From assembly GCA_037975125.1 (NCBI GenBank), contig CM075850.1, positions 69,607,890 to 69,671,889 on the forward strand: a stretch of 64,000 nt of DNA, in the 5' to 3' direction. Origin of the DNA: Latrodectus hesperus. Taxonomy: Eukaryota; Arthropoda; Arachnida; Araneae; Theridiidae. Below the pieces are notes generated by a model. That model did no database searches. It worked only from the letters and a program-made list of their open reading frames with translations, and was not told the DNA's origin. Both the position numbers and the translations under genes were made by a program. Positions 43,393 through 59,230 of this stretch are shown here, in pieces; within the stretch, counting starts at the first letter, position 1; each line of letters opens with the position of its first letter.

Positions 43393-46300
43393 TTTTTTAG
43401 GAAATAAGAATAATTCTCTAAAAACTATAGGAAAACTGGCAATATTTTCAATTAAAAGTTAGAGATTTTTATCGAGTAAAACAATTGGATTTATTCATTT
43501 CTAAATGTATACATGTTTAGTAAATTTATAAAGAATTTTTATAAAATTATTAATATTTCCCTAAATTTATAAAGATTATGTATTTAAATTGCATTTTGTT
43601 TAGATAATTTCGAAATGTTTAGTATGCCACAATGTCTTTTAATATTAAAACTTTTAATCTTATTGTTATTAAGTGAAGGATTAGCGAATTTAAGAATTAA
43701 AGCAGTTACAATGATTAGAAAATCTTTTAATATTCAAATTCGAAACAAATTTTAAACTCCCCCAATTTTAGAAAAAAAAATATCTTCAATTATAATATAA
43801 GAATAAAATGAAAATCAATATTCAGAGTTCCTTATTTCTTTTTTTCTGTGAAAGTTCCTTTAATTTCAATAGTTTGAAAACGAAATTTTTTATTGGATAA
43901 ATACAAAATGTATAAGCACTTTCGAACAAATGACTTCGAAACTGTTTCGAATACTGTTTCTATTCGAATTTTTATGTAGGAATTTATGTTAGTTATAAGT
44001 GAAAGATGAGAAACAGCAGCTGTGTTCCATCAGTATTCGGTCAATTGGAAACAAGAGAGAAATTAAATTATATAACTCTTCAAAAACAAGGCACTTGACT
44101 GCTTAAATAATTTCAATTAAATATAATTGTACTTGCAAGATTTGAATATTTACTTTTCATTTGGAAATTAGATATTGAGAGGAAAATATAAAAAAGAGGA
44201 CAATAAATAACTTCACACAATGGCGGGAATTTAATTTGAAAATTTTCTTCTTAGTTCTAATGATTTCTTTTTTTATCGCTACTGCAGTGATAATTGGTTG
44301 AGAAGAGGACATTTTTCTTCCGCTCTTAAAGAATAAAGTAGCTTAACAGAAGATTAATTTTAAACAATGTTTTCGAAGCTGATGCCAATTTTCTCCCTTA
44401 AAGATTTCAAAAGATTGCTTTTATGAATCGTTTCTTACCCTCTAATTCTTAAGAAAAGCGAATTAATTCGATAGTATAAATATTTGGCTTAGAATTCTTC
44501 TTAAGCTTCTATAAATATTATCGAAGATTATACATTTTGTATTTACAGTTGGGCTCGTGGATAAAGATAAGGTTTGTTAAAGAAGAACATAAGAACTGTT
44601 GACAATCGAAACTTTTCAGAACTATAGACCAAAGTTTTCCAAAAAAATAATTATTTTTAAAAATTGCTTTTTTTTAAGTTTACGATGAAATTTAAATCCT
44701 GTTTTAATTAAACAGGGAAATTATGGCTCAGACAAATCATGTAAAAGAATATGCAAATTTTTCTGTCTCAAATTTTGGTTGAATTTTTATAAATTGTAAG
44801 CATTAAGAACAATTGTGCTCTTAATTGATTTGCTGTATGCTCATTTAATTTTTAATCATATTTAAAATTCTTTCATAAGAGCTTTTTAAATTAATTCCTG
44901 TTCTATTTGACTTAGAGCATGTTTTAGTTATCTTAATAAAACAATATTTTAATTATTTTCTTTTAACTCTTTAAATAATGCAGCAAGTTTACTCCTTAAA
45001 AATGTAAATCCATTTATATATTAGTTTTCTTTTTTGATTCCATGTGACATTTGTTTCCATAAATATTCCAAATAAGGATATAAATTTACATTATCCCAAA
45101 TTAGGATTCATATTTATATTACAAATAAGGATTTTGTATGTGTGAGCATATGAAAATAATTACATTTAATATGAAATTAAAAGAAAAAAAGATTCAAAAA
45201 CTTAAGAAATACAGTTTTGAGGTTATTATTAGAATATATTTATATGTGGTAACACGATGCATACATGCTAAAAAATAAAATGCAGTTTTTTGATGAAATA
45301 AATTATTTTATTGATGAAATATAAAGTGTAAGATCTTACAGACTTGTAAAAGATTATAAATTCATAAAGTTAAAAGAATATATTTCAATATGGCTTACAA
45401 TAAATTATTTTCAATAAGGGAAATATTTCGTTAAGAGGAAAAAATTAATTAGAAAATCAAAGTTTTGTGTTAATAGAGAATTTTATATGCAATCCACTCT
45501 CAAAAGTTAAAAGAATTACAAATGATAATTATATTTATTTACATGTGATAATGGTAATATCATATTTATTAAAGCAAAATTTTCTTGAATGTACAATACA
45601 TCCTCTTCATGAAAATGATTTTCTCATAATTATTTTCAAATTTCGGAAATTTCATATTTCGGCGTTTCCCTATATGAATTAAAAATGCCGATTAACTTCA
45701 TAAATTTTTTTATAATCATATTATTTGAAATTATGTAACTATCTTTATTGTCATTCGTAATGTAATATGAAATAACCCTTACTTTGTTATTTATCTATTT
45801 ATATTAACATCAAATAAAACAGCATAAAACTGAAACTCTCCTATGTTCTTAATCTGGATTAAATTAAGGATTTTTTACTAGTTTAAGTTTAATGCGAGCG
45901 AAATTTTTGTTGAAACGAAGAGTAAACTTTTCTTTATATCCGAAGACATTGGATTAAAAACAAATAAAGCATTTAGAATCATTGCTTACTATAATAATAA
46001 ATATGAATTTTCAAAAGAAAAGTGATTTACTGATTTTTAATAATTTTAATAACTGAAAATGTATACATTTTAATGTCATTCAAGCAAGGTTTTTAGTCAC
46101 ACCTTCATTACTCTCTAAAATAAGTCTTAATTTATCATATTTAACTTTTTTTTTACAAAATTCTCTTTGAATTATTAAAGCATTTACAGTAATATACTTT
46201 TTAACAATTTTTCTTACAATTTAGGTCTTGTATAGCATTATAAATAGTCTAACAACTTAAAAGGTAGACGTTTGATTTTTCGGATGGTTACATAACACTC

Positions 46301-49071
46301 AGTGGAATAGAGAGGTAAGAAAAAATGCGAACAAAAAATTGGTTAATAGAGAGTCTAATCCTCTTCTGTAAGTCTCAGACTGTGATTTCATAATGGTAAT
46401 TTATGTTTCCTGTGACAATTATTTTCATTTGTTCAGCAGTGCCTCGGAAGAACGTAGCACTGCTGAACATATTTGTGGATTGGAAGGTTGCAAGTTGCAA
46501 TCGCCCCTTTCCGAACAATTTCTCTGGTATGTTTTATATAACTGAGGTCTGGAAATCTGTTTGTCTAATCCCTCTAGCAAATATTTTCTTTTAAAAGGTA
46601 TTTTAAATGTCATTATAATATATACACGTTTTCTATTATTCAGACTATCGAAAATGAGCTAGTCATTACCTTGAAAAGTCCTGGGTAAAAGTTTACAAAC
46701 GGGTACCCTTTGATTTTTTTGGAGACTTTTTTTTGAATCCAAGATAACCGCCAATATGTGAGTAACAAAATGGCAGCCCTAAATTACGTTAGTAAAAACA
46801 CTAAAGATACCACGGTTACCAGAAATTGAATTTTATCACTAATATTTATCCCTAAATGTTTTTCCAAACCATACACTCAAGTAGTACTCTCTTTTACACC
46901 GAACCCATGTCCTGTTTTTTATTATAGTAAATAGAGGGATTCTGAAAATACAAGGTGTCTATAAAATGTTAAACACATTTTGATATTGAATAATTCATGG
47001 AATTTTATCACATGAGTTTTATTTGGCCACCTGTTATCGATTAAAATGAAATCAGGGTTGATTACATCACAGAAACTAGCAAGCAAAACCCTCAAAAATC
47101 TTCTCATACCGCACACCAATAACAGTATCTCTTCAAAGATATGGAAGGTTATATAGCTATTCTACATGTCTGCTTAGATCAAACATCCTCTGCCATTCAA
47201 TTTCTTGTATATGAAAGTAAGTAGGTAGTTTCTGGCTCTCTTCCTATAAAAGTATGTATAGAATCAGTAGTTATATATGCTGAATGGAAACATATCCGTT
47301 AAAAGAGCAATTTCCTCATTAATCTGTTTCATCTTTATTATCTATATATATTTCAAAAATCCTCTCTGTTCTTAAAATTGGCAAAGAAGTTAACAGCGTG
47401 TTTTCTTGCAACAAACTTTAGTCATAATCCCACCTGGAAACCGTAATTTGGAACACATAAATATGATGGAAGAATAGGAAGCTGTAGCAAGCTGTTACGT
47501 TTCGTTTTAAAGATAAATTCTTATCTTTTTTTGTAAACGTGTTGATGGGAAGACCTTTTCCTTGATACTTAAGATACTTTTTTTGATCAATCCGTTATCG
47601 TGAAATTATTTTCACAATTCTGGGATTTACATTGAGCATATCCTGACTTGTGGATTTCATTAAATGATCCTAGGCATTATATTGAACTTATATAAATCTT
47701 GTCTTAAGATAGTTCAACTTGTTTGATTTTTAGTCTCCTCGAGATATTTCATCATATTGCATTTTTGAAATATTGGTAGTTACTTATTTTTACTGTGTGC
47801 ATATCTATTAACTGTTACAATAAAAAAAAATCGGTGAAATTTGCAAGCAAATGCAACGTGGATGTTATTACATGCTTATTAAATCTGCTTTTCTCGTAGC
47901 TTCTCCTACAAACACATATATTTGTTCAGTTGTTTTGATGAAATTTAACAAAATTTACCAATTCTCTCAATACTGAAAAATAGTATTCTTACTGGAAAAT
48001 ATATAACTTTCATAATTTTTTCAACAGAATAAAAAAAATAGAATATAATAATTATCAAGAGAATAAAATACATCACATTTAAGAAATTTAAAAAAAGCCT
48101 TTTAGGTAAAAAAAAAATGATGTTCAAAAACAATTAATGCGTGGCTTTTTCTTTATGAAGGCATTGAATTTGATAAAATAAAGATAACTTTAGAAATAAC
48201 TAAAAGCTTACTAATTAAAGATGACCGTTTTGTTTTAGACAATATAAAATGACGTATTCCTTGAGTTTTTACTTTCATTAAATATATTATATATGTTATA
48301 TTTTATCTCAAAATAGCTAAGAATTTTCTGCATTCAAATCCTTTGATAAACAAAATGTTTCTTTTACAAGAAATTTAAATTACAAATTTTATGTTTCCAA
48401 CAAAGGAAAACTTTATCATGTATTTTTACTTACTTTTCTCTGAACTAATATGTAACACACAAAGGTCTGATACATTTGTAAAATTTCAAAATTTTAAAAT
48501 TTATTTCAAAAATTTCATAGATCAAAATCTTTTTAAAAATTTTCAAAATCAAATCAAAATATCCTGAATTTTTAGCATTATTAAATAAAAGATATTTAAA
48601 TCTAAAATCACAGTAGCTTATTTAGCATTAATAATTCAGTTTAGTACAACACTTTGCAACTGCTTACAATCTTTAAATAAACAAACTTTAATTTAAAATC
48701 TAATTTAAATAGTTTTTAATGTTTCTGCAGACAAGCTGCATGAAATCATGGACATACAAGAAATTTTCATAAGATCTGTGTGTCTTAGATAAGGTCTACA
48801 AATCGTTAAATTTCAAGTTCAACAAATGCTTGATAGAAAAATTTGGTTGATAACGATATAAGGAAGAGTCAAAAAGCATTCCAAAATGACTCGGTGAAAA
48901 TTTGATGATCTTGGCATGTAGGGCAAGTTTTAATAGTCTTCCTCCTCCCAAAGAGATTGAGGCATTTTATGAGCCCACTGGTAAATCATTTTTAGTAGGT
49001 TTATGTAATATTTTTGTAACTAAGATCTTATGCATACTTTTGAGTTGTTTGCAAATTCTTCAATTATATGA
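43393..49071. other. AT-rich intergenic DNA
   Basis: No gene was recognised. At 46437-46468 CAGCAGTGC and GCACTGCTG form a 9-base hairpin in a GC-richer patch that may be an old repeat. Confidence 0.45.
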
Positions 49072-49560
49072 TTGAAGAAAGATTTTTACAAAACAGATTT
49101 TCAATGGATCCTATCCCATGTTAATATCTACGGAAATAAACTGGTCAACACTTTTCCAATGGAGGGACTGAAAATCTTGTCCCTTTCATCTCAGAGCTCA
49201 CATATTTATTATTTTCGAGTCAAAAAACCCGAAATAAGAAAAATGGCCAGTACCATCGTCTCACAACTGGTATAAAGGCAAAAGACCAGAACTTTTCCTA
49301 CCTCTCCCTTGGGACAGACCAACACATTTCTGTTCTTACTAGCCAGTGGGCACTGAAAAAATCTCATATGTTCAGGGGTACTAGAGGTTTCCTCTTTGCC
49401 TAAATGCCGACCAGAACAGGCATCAGTTCATAAGATTTTAGACTGTTCCAGGAAGATATCCACAACTATCCATTTCTTGTATCGGACATCAACAATACCA
49501 ACGGTTCCATTGATCTGGTCTGACTCCGTTAGAGCAGATGGAAGGTTAAAAACAAAACAA
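49072..49560 (+). pseudogene. Decayed LINE RNase H and zinc-knuckle fragment
   Basis: FQWILSHVNIYGNKLVNTFP (about 49099-49158) corresponds to the last RNase H motif of LINEs, with asparagine at the aspartate position and lysine before it. WYKGKRPE (about 49270) and a later CRPEQASVHKILDC segment (about 49405-49447) match the spacer and zinc motif that normally follow, in different frames with stops between. It is a 5'-truncated old copy, and its residues differ from the other three RNase H LINEs in this window. Confidence 0.65.
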
Positions 49561-51363
49561 CAAGGAAAATTTTCTTACCTTTTATTGCTATTGTTCTTAT
49601 TCATAAGATTTAAAAGTTTCATAAACCTCGAGAATATACCAGGATTTCAATTCGATCCCAGGAGTTCAATTCATCTCTAATCGAAAGTTCTCTGTTTTGG
49701 TACATGCTCATATTAAACACTATTATAGCCAAACACAATTTGTTTTCAATGAGTGATGAATGTTACATTACTAAAAAGTTTCTTCGTTGTGTTTTATATG
49801 CGATTCCAGATGATTTATTATTTTCCCTTTGTACAATTTTTATTATAAAAATAATTTGTTTATAACACATTATAGCTTTTTCAAAATTACTCTCTTTCAT
49901 CATTATTAAATTGGAAATATTTATTGAATGTTTGAATGGATTACATAGTTATAAATGTATGATTACCATTTTCGATTAAAATGAAACACAAAAGAACATT
50001 CAGTTAACTAATCTAACTATAATCCGAAACATTTCTCATTTATCGTTTCCGACCATTGTAAGTCCTCGCAGCTACGCTAACTTAACCAGGAGTTACGATT
50101 ACAGTCAACTTCTTACTAAGAAAGAAATAAAAATGGGAATATCATAAAAACGGGATATCTAAGCTAAGCAATGAGATCAACTCGCAGATTTCTTTTATCC
50201 TCCGAACAACTTATTTTTCCGGAATTAACAGACTCGTATCTATTGACTGACAATGAAGTTTCATTTTTGTGATTTTCTCTACGGATCCTCCTCGTTTTGT
50301 TTTTTTCCCCTCTTTTTTTTAGGTATTAAGAAACATGTCAAAAGTTTTTCTAACTACGTGATCGAAAGTTTGCGATATCTAAAAGATAAAAAGCTTACAT
50401 TTTTTATTTTCAGAATATTTATTTCATGTTTTTTTCATGTTATTCTTTTCGTTTAGTTTTTAATTCTTTTATGTTTTATTGCTCGAATGGAACTTTTAAA
50501 ATTAAGAATTATAGAGGCTTCTAAAAATATAAATTTATGGACTATTTTATTTAATATCTGCTTGGCATGCTGCAAAGATTTTAAATATTTCAAGCAAAAT
50601 AATAGAAAGGGAGAATACACAAAAAAGGTATTTTTATACATTTTGAAAAATTTCTCGCAAAATTTACTGATACAACATTTTTCTCACAGGAAGAGTTACA
50701 TACAATGCGCAAGATATTTACTACATAAAAAAACTCAATCGGATTAAAATTTTTCCGTCAGAAGTATTTTAATATGAATTTCCTAAAATAGTCAGAAATT
50801 ACCCCACGAGAAATCTTGCAAAATACACTATGAACATATATAGCTTAGCTTTTTCTGATTTTTCTGTCCTTTCTGTTCAATCAGTATATACAGCATTTTA
50901 ATTATAACTAATATTATTGACATACTAATTATTATTGTCATACGAATTAAAATCTAATTATATATAATATTTAATGAGCTCTCATAATTATAAGTTAAAC
51001 AGTATATCATCCGAAAATGCATGGTAAATTACGTGAAGAATCGCATAAACAGAGCATAAAGTTGTAAATATATATATCACTCTCTCTAACCACTATGGGT
51101 GGAATTTTTTAATCAAAAAAGGGTATTTTATCATTAATTACATAATCACAAGTAAAAAGTAACTAACCCTTCACATTTATCATCTGTATTTAGAAATAAC
51201 ACTCGACTCTAAAATCTGTAGAGAATTGTACTTTTTGTTTTTTGTATTGTATTGGTGTGACAAAAATCTGAAATAATTTGGCCAATAAAAAGCATATTGG
51301 CGTATAATGATAAAAGAATTTAAGGCTTTTACAAGGTCTTTTTTATATGTTCATCTACTACAG
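49561..51363. other. AT-rich intergenic DNA
   Basis: Short chance frames only. Nothing recognised. Confidence 0.5.
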
Positions 51364-51445
51364 CAGGTGTGACCAATCTGTGGCTCGCGGGCCACATGCG
51401 GCTCTTACAAGGATTATTTGTGTCTCTTAATAAATGTACCCAAGT
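51364..51445 (+). repeat. hAT-like transposon end
   Basis: CAGGTGTGACCAATCTGTGG followed by a GC-rich stretch (GGCTCGCGGGCCACATGCGG) resembles the terminal sequence of animal hAT elements, which begin CAGnGnTG and continue with GGGCCACA-like words. The opposite end and the 8-bp duplication were not located, so it may be a truncated copy. Confidence 0.5.
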
Positions 51446-54349
<2,904 letters not shown>

Positions 54350-57300
54350 AATATAGTCAGCGATAGCCCTAACTTTCATAAAAAAATCTGTAAATAATAT
54401 TGTCTTCATATAAAGATAAAATAATCGATTTATATAAATTAACAAATGATTTATTTTTAAGCATAAATGGATGAAATTTTCAATGAAAATTGTATTATGT
54501 TCGAATATGTGAGCTTATATAATCCAGTATACTTTTAGGATAAAAGATGTTTTAATTATATATATTAATTGAAAAATATAGAATCTTATAATGCATTCTT
54601 AATGAAGAAATTAATCTTGGAAATTAGAGTATAATGAAGATGCTCAAATTTTTGTGAAGATATAATACTATACATAATAAAAATTATCTGTAAGAAGTCT
54701 TCATTGAAAAAAATATATATTTAGTCTTTTACTACGCTACATTTTTAAATGAATGAATTATTTTCAGTACAACAGCTTTGTTACAACAGTAGGTGAAATT
54801 GGTCACACACACATACTTTTTAAATCCAAATTATAATTTAGATTGGACCGGAAGCTATAATATTGCTTAAATATTATATATTATTTATCAAACTATTTAT
54901 TGAAAATATATTAGGTAAATATATTCACACATTTACAACGAAGAAATTCAAATGATGTTAAACACATTATATATAAGTGAAAATATATATATAGAAAGAA
55001 TGTTTGAAAATATCAATAATACCGTTTTAAGTGCTTTAAAATGTTAAAATTAAACAAGTATTTGGAATCTATTTTATGAAACGGATAATATTAAAAATAT
55101 GTGCTATTTAATGTTTTTATAACAATCACATTTTACGTTATCATATTTTTTTAGAAATAATTTTTCTGTATGTGTATAACAACATTGCATAAATTGAATG
55201 AAGTTAATTTGTATTTATATCTGTGAATGTATAAAATGTCGTAGTTTGAAATGCAGTAATTAGTTTCGTTAATTGAAATAAAAATGTTAATTCTATGATT
55301 TTAATGATTTAATTATTGCATATATACTGAAAACTAATGAAGTTTCTAGTTTCGGGAAAACAAGGTTTCGCAAAATGTAACATTCTAAATAGGTTGCCAC
55401 TTTCTAGAATTGTTTCTTTTTGGATTTCGTCAAATGTAAATATGACACATTTCGTCTAATTTTACATATCGTTTATTTTTATCATTATGTGCACTGATAA
55501 AAATGTAGAACTGGATTAGTTAAATGCGCTGTGTTTTATTTTTCTAATCAATACCTTTTTATGAAGTTAAATTTTTTCTAAAATATTTATTCTTAGCTAC
55601 TTGGATACTCAATGAAATAATAAAGAGAATATTTTTTAATTCAATACACGGCGTTATATGTTTTTGGTATTGTAAAGTATATCAATTTTCAATGAAAAAG
55701 TATATTTCTTTCATTTCTTGAATACATACGCTTTCCTATTTGTCCCATAAGTACATCCTATAAATATATTTCTTTGTGTTTTGTATTTTTTTTAGTTGAT
55801 GAAGCAGTAAAAATTATGAGAATCTAAACTCCAACAAAATAATTATTCTATGGCATATGATGATATTGCAAATAATATTTACATGATGAATTTTTTTTTG
55901 ATTTTCGATAAAAAAGCAGTATTTAAGGATATATATATATAACACCAATTTTCTTTTAATGTTTCATTTTCCCCCAAGTCCCAGATTATTTGAAGCAATA
56001 CGTTAACCGTAAAATTTGTCAACAAACTGTAATTCTATTAATTTTTGAAGTAAGCTCAAAAGTAAAAAGTGAGACTCATTTACTTGTACATTTGCAAGAC
56101 GAATATGATTTTTCATTACCTAATAAAATGATTTTGTGACAAGCTCATGTTCTTATGACAAACTTGTTTCATTGATATTTATAGTACAGATGCTTAATCA
56201 ATAGCTCTTAATCATTAAAATGCTTAGGAACATATCAATATACTCATCTTCTTAGTATATGAACTAAGAGTAATGAGTGAGTAATTTCTGACTGCGTAAA
56301 ATATTATTGTTCAAGCTCAAAATCTAGGAGAGATACGTTCAATATAAATGTTATCTTTTTCCAATATTACTTGAGATGCTGTTATACTGCTGTATAGGAG
56401 TAATACTAATAGCCTGTGTTGTTCAAGTAGTTTGGTTATACTAATAAGTGACCTCTTTGCAAAAAGAGTCCGTGTACCACTCCACGGGAGTAAGTTGGAA
56501 AGAATGTATGTCTGCTCAGTCATTGACTTCGTCATTTGATAGATGTTCAAAATTGCGAATCATTGGATAGATTGGAGATAATTAATTTTTAAAATTTAAT
56601 TCTATACCTAATTTATACGCTATGGGGTTTACTTAAATCATTATGTATATATGCATTTTTGGTAATACGTTTTTAAGGGTTGCACATTTTAAGGGAACAA
56701 ATGAAATAATCTATTTATAAATGTGTCATAATAAATTAACGTCATAAAATTTTCTTACTTAAATAAAATTTTCTATAATGTTTCAACTAGACTCAAAGTT
56801 GTAAGCAAGTTAAGCAAAGGTTAAAGCCACATGTAGCAAACAGGTTATAGCAATATAATTTACTCTACTGGGAGCTTCATGTAGCAGAAAATTTAATTAA
56901 AAAGCAATCTCTGTCGTTGACTAAAGAGAGACAACAAAAAAAAATATATATATTGGAAATAATAAGGTTTAATAATAGTTTTGCAGAACCACAATCGTTT
57001 ATTAAAAATTCTTACACTTCAGAACTATGAAATCACTGATTAATAAACTCAGAAATTAGTGTTTCTCCTCTTTGACCAACAATTGTGAATTCTCGTAAGG
57101 CAACTGTTTTTGACAAGACAATATCAATCAAAACAAAAGGCTCGAAATCAAATGTTTTGAAATGAAATTTATTTTTAATGACTGATTTTCTTAAGACTTC
57201 ACATACATTTCAAATTAAATCTCAAGTTGAAAGAAAGATGGTGAAACTCAGATTGATTTGACAAAAAACACATTTTTAAAGTTTCACTTTCCACATTTTT

Positions 57301-58825
57301 AAGTTTAAAACTATTTCTTCTAATAGTAATGCTACAGAATCTTAAATACGTAGATATTAGGTATTATATAGATATTTAAATTAACACAAAGAATTAAAAT
57401 GACTTTATTTTCAATAAAATTGCTTTTGAAAAATTGTGATTTTTTTTAAAATTAGATCATATCAAGTGATTTAGAAATACGAGAAAGAATTATGAAAGTT
57501 CAAAAAATTTCTGCAACATCAAATAATTTTCATTCCCTGACATTTTGGAAATGACGTTAACAAATCCTTTTTCTCGGAAACAATAAACCGGACTTTTTAA
57601 AAAGTAAAAGAAAATATATCAAGATACGAGACAGTAAAAAACAAAGGAAAGAAAACGCGGGCCGGGAGATTTACTAGTGTAAACTATCTTCAGTCTTAGC
57701 ACTTAACTAAGAGTTATGGCTTTCTTTTCACACCCTCTTTCATAATTCTCTTTTTAATTCCCGGATTACTCGAGATTTTGCGAGATTATACCTTGAAAGC
57801 AATCTGGCAACACAGCACTTTGTGATAAAGTCAAACACTTTGACTTTTGTTTTTAGTTCTGATTTATTTATGGAAGATTTATTAAAGCTTGAATTGTCTC
57901 TCTGTATATTTTCATTTATCGACATTTTGCTATTAAAAAGACAATGACAATCCTTTCAAAATATATTTAATATAAATTAGTCTATAAAATAAAAAAAGAT
58001 ATAGCGTGTTATTATTTGAAATAGTATGTTTATTTTTATTGATGATTTATAAAATACTATGCTGAGAAACATATGATTTTACCTGTATTTGCTAACTGTT
58101 ATTACGTAATATTGCAAATTAAGAAAAAGCAAAGTTGTTTTTCTTATTGAATTCTAAAAATATGTTTATAAAATGTTTGCAATTGTTTCCGTAACCCATG
58201 TTGAATTCTTTTCTTCATAACAGATGATATTAACAGATTTGTAATATCTCGTTTACCTTATCTTTAGACTATTAATTGAAGATGAGAACGTCCTTTAACC
58301 GTGGATACACACAACCTTATATAGAAAAATGTAATCCTTTAAATGAAACATTTTATTAAAATTATTATAAAAGAATTTCAATTTTTTTATTTCCGATCAT
58401 CTATCAAACATTTGAGTAACAAAATGATTACTTATTTATTTTAAAAAAAATATTTAATTTTAATAAAACTGTATTTTAAAACGGAAAAAAAAATCATGAT
58501 TTGTAGAACATGAAAGATGTTTTTTTTCTAATGTAATGAACTATATTTTTTTATATCACATGCAAAATTGATTTTATTTTAGCAAAATATTTTTTTGTGA
58601 AAATTCATCAGTCTGAAAAAATTTAAAAAACAACAATGTTGATTTGCTTTTCAAAATGTTTGCTGGATAAATTATCAAATCCTACCATGTCTTAATCCCC
58701 CTTATTTTGAAAATAAATAACAAATGTCTTTTTCAAAATAATAAACACTTATCATCATATAGAACGGGGAAAAGATTATTTTAAAATTCTAAGAAACTAT
58801 TACAACTTTCTAAAAAGTGGAAAAC
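54350..58825. other. AT-rich intergenic DNA
   Basis: Two slightly GC-richer patches hold minus-strand frames of 77 codons (56317-56550) and 61 codons (57740-57925) that resemble no family I know. I do not call them genes. Confidence 0.4.
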
Positions 58826-59230
58826 TTATAAAAAAATGTTTTTTACTTTTTTTGTGAAGAACACAAAAAAGAAAGTTATAGATTCCTTCACTGTAACTTT
58901 TTTTAACCAAATAATCTCTTCAGTTTCGAGTATTTCACTCTTTCTAACAATTTCTCGGCGGCGGTAAAAGGAACATTGAATATTTCTCACTTTAAAAGCC
59001 AATGTTTCTCCTTTGAAAACAATCAACTGAACTCCCACGTTCCAAGCGGATCTGCTTGCAAGTAAGGAGCACCGCAAGCTAACATGTTCAACTAACTTTT
59101 CCCTCTCCATACCAAATACCTTTACTGAAAATTTTCCCCATTCCCCTCCGTAATTTTATTCGAGGGAAGCCGAGCGCATGCATAATGCAGGAGCTAAGTG
59201 AAGTGAAATCTTTCCATGCGTTCTGGGAAC
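58826..59230 (-). other. GC-richer block with unassigned 94-codon frame
   Basis: Sequence around 58930-59220 contains CGGCGGCGG and a purine/pyrimidine pattern unlike its surroundings. A minus-strand frame from ATG 59110 reads MEREKLVEHVSLRCSLLASR and continues through a basic stretch. No domain is seen. It could be a regulatory segment or a 5' exon on either strand. Confidence 0.2.

Noticed and set aside
56317..56550. 77-codon minus-strand frame in a GC-richer patch
   Set aside because: Considered as an LTR or exon fragment, but no matching repeat, primer site or domain was found.
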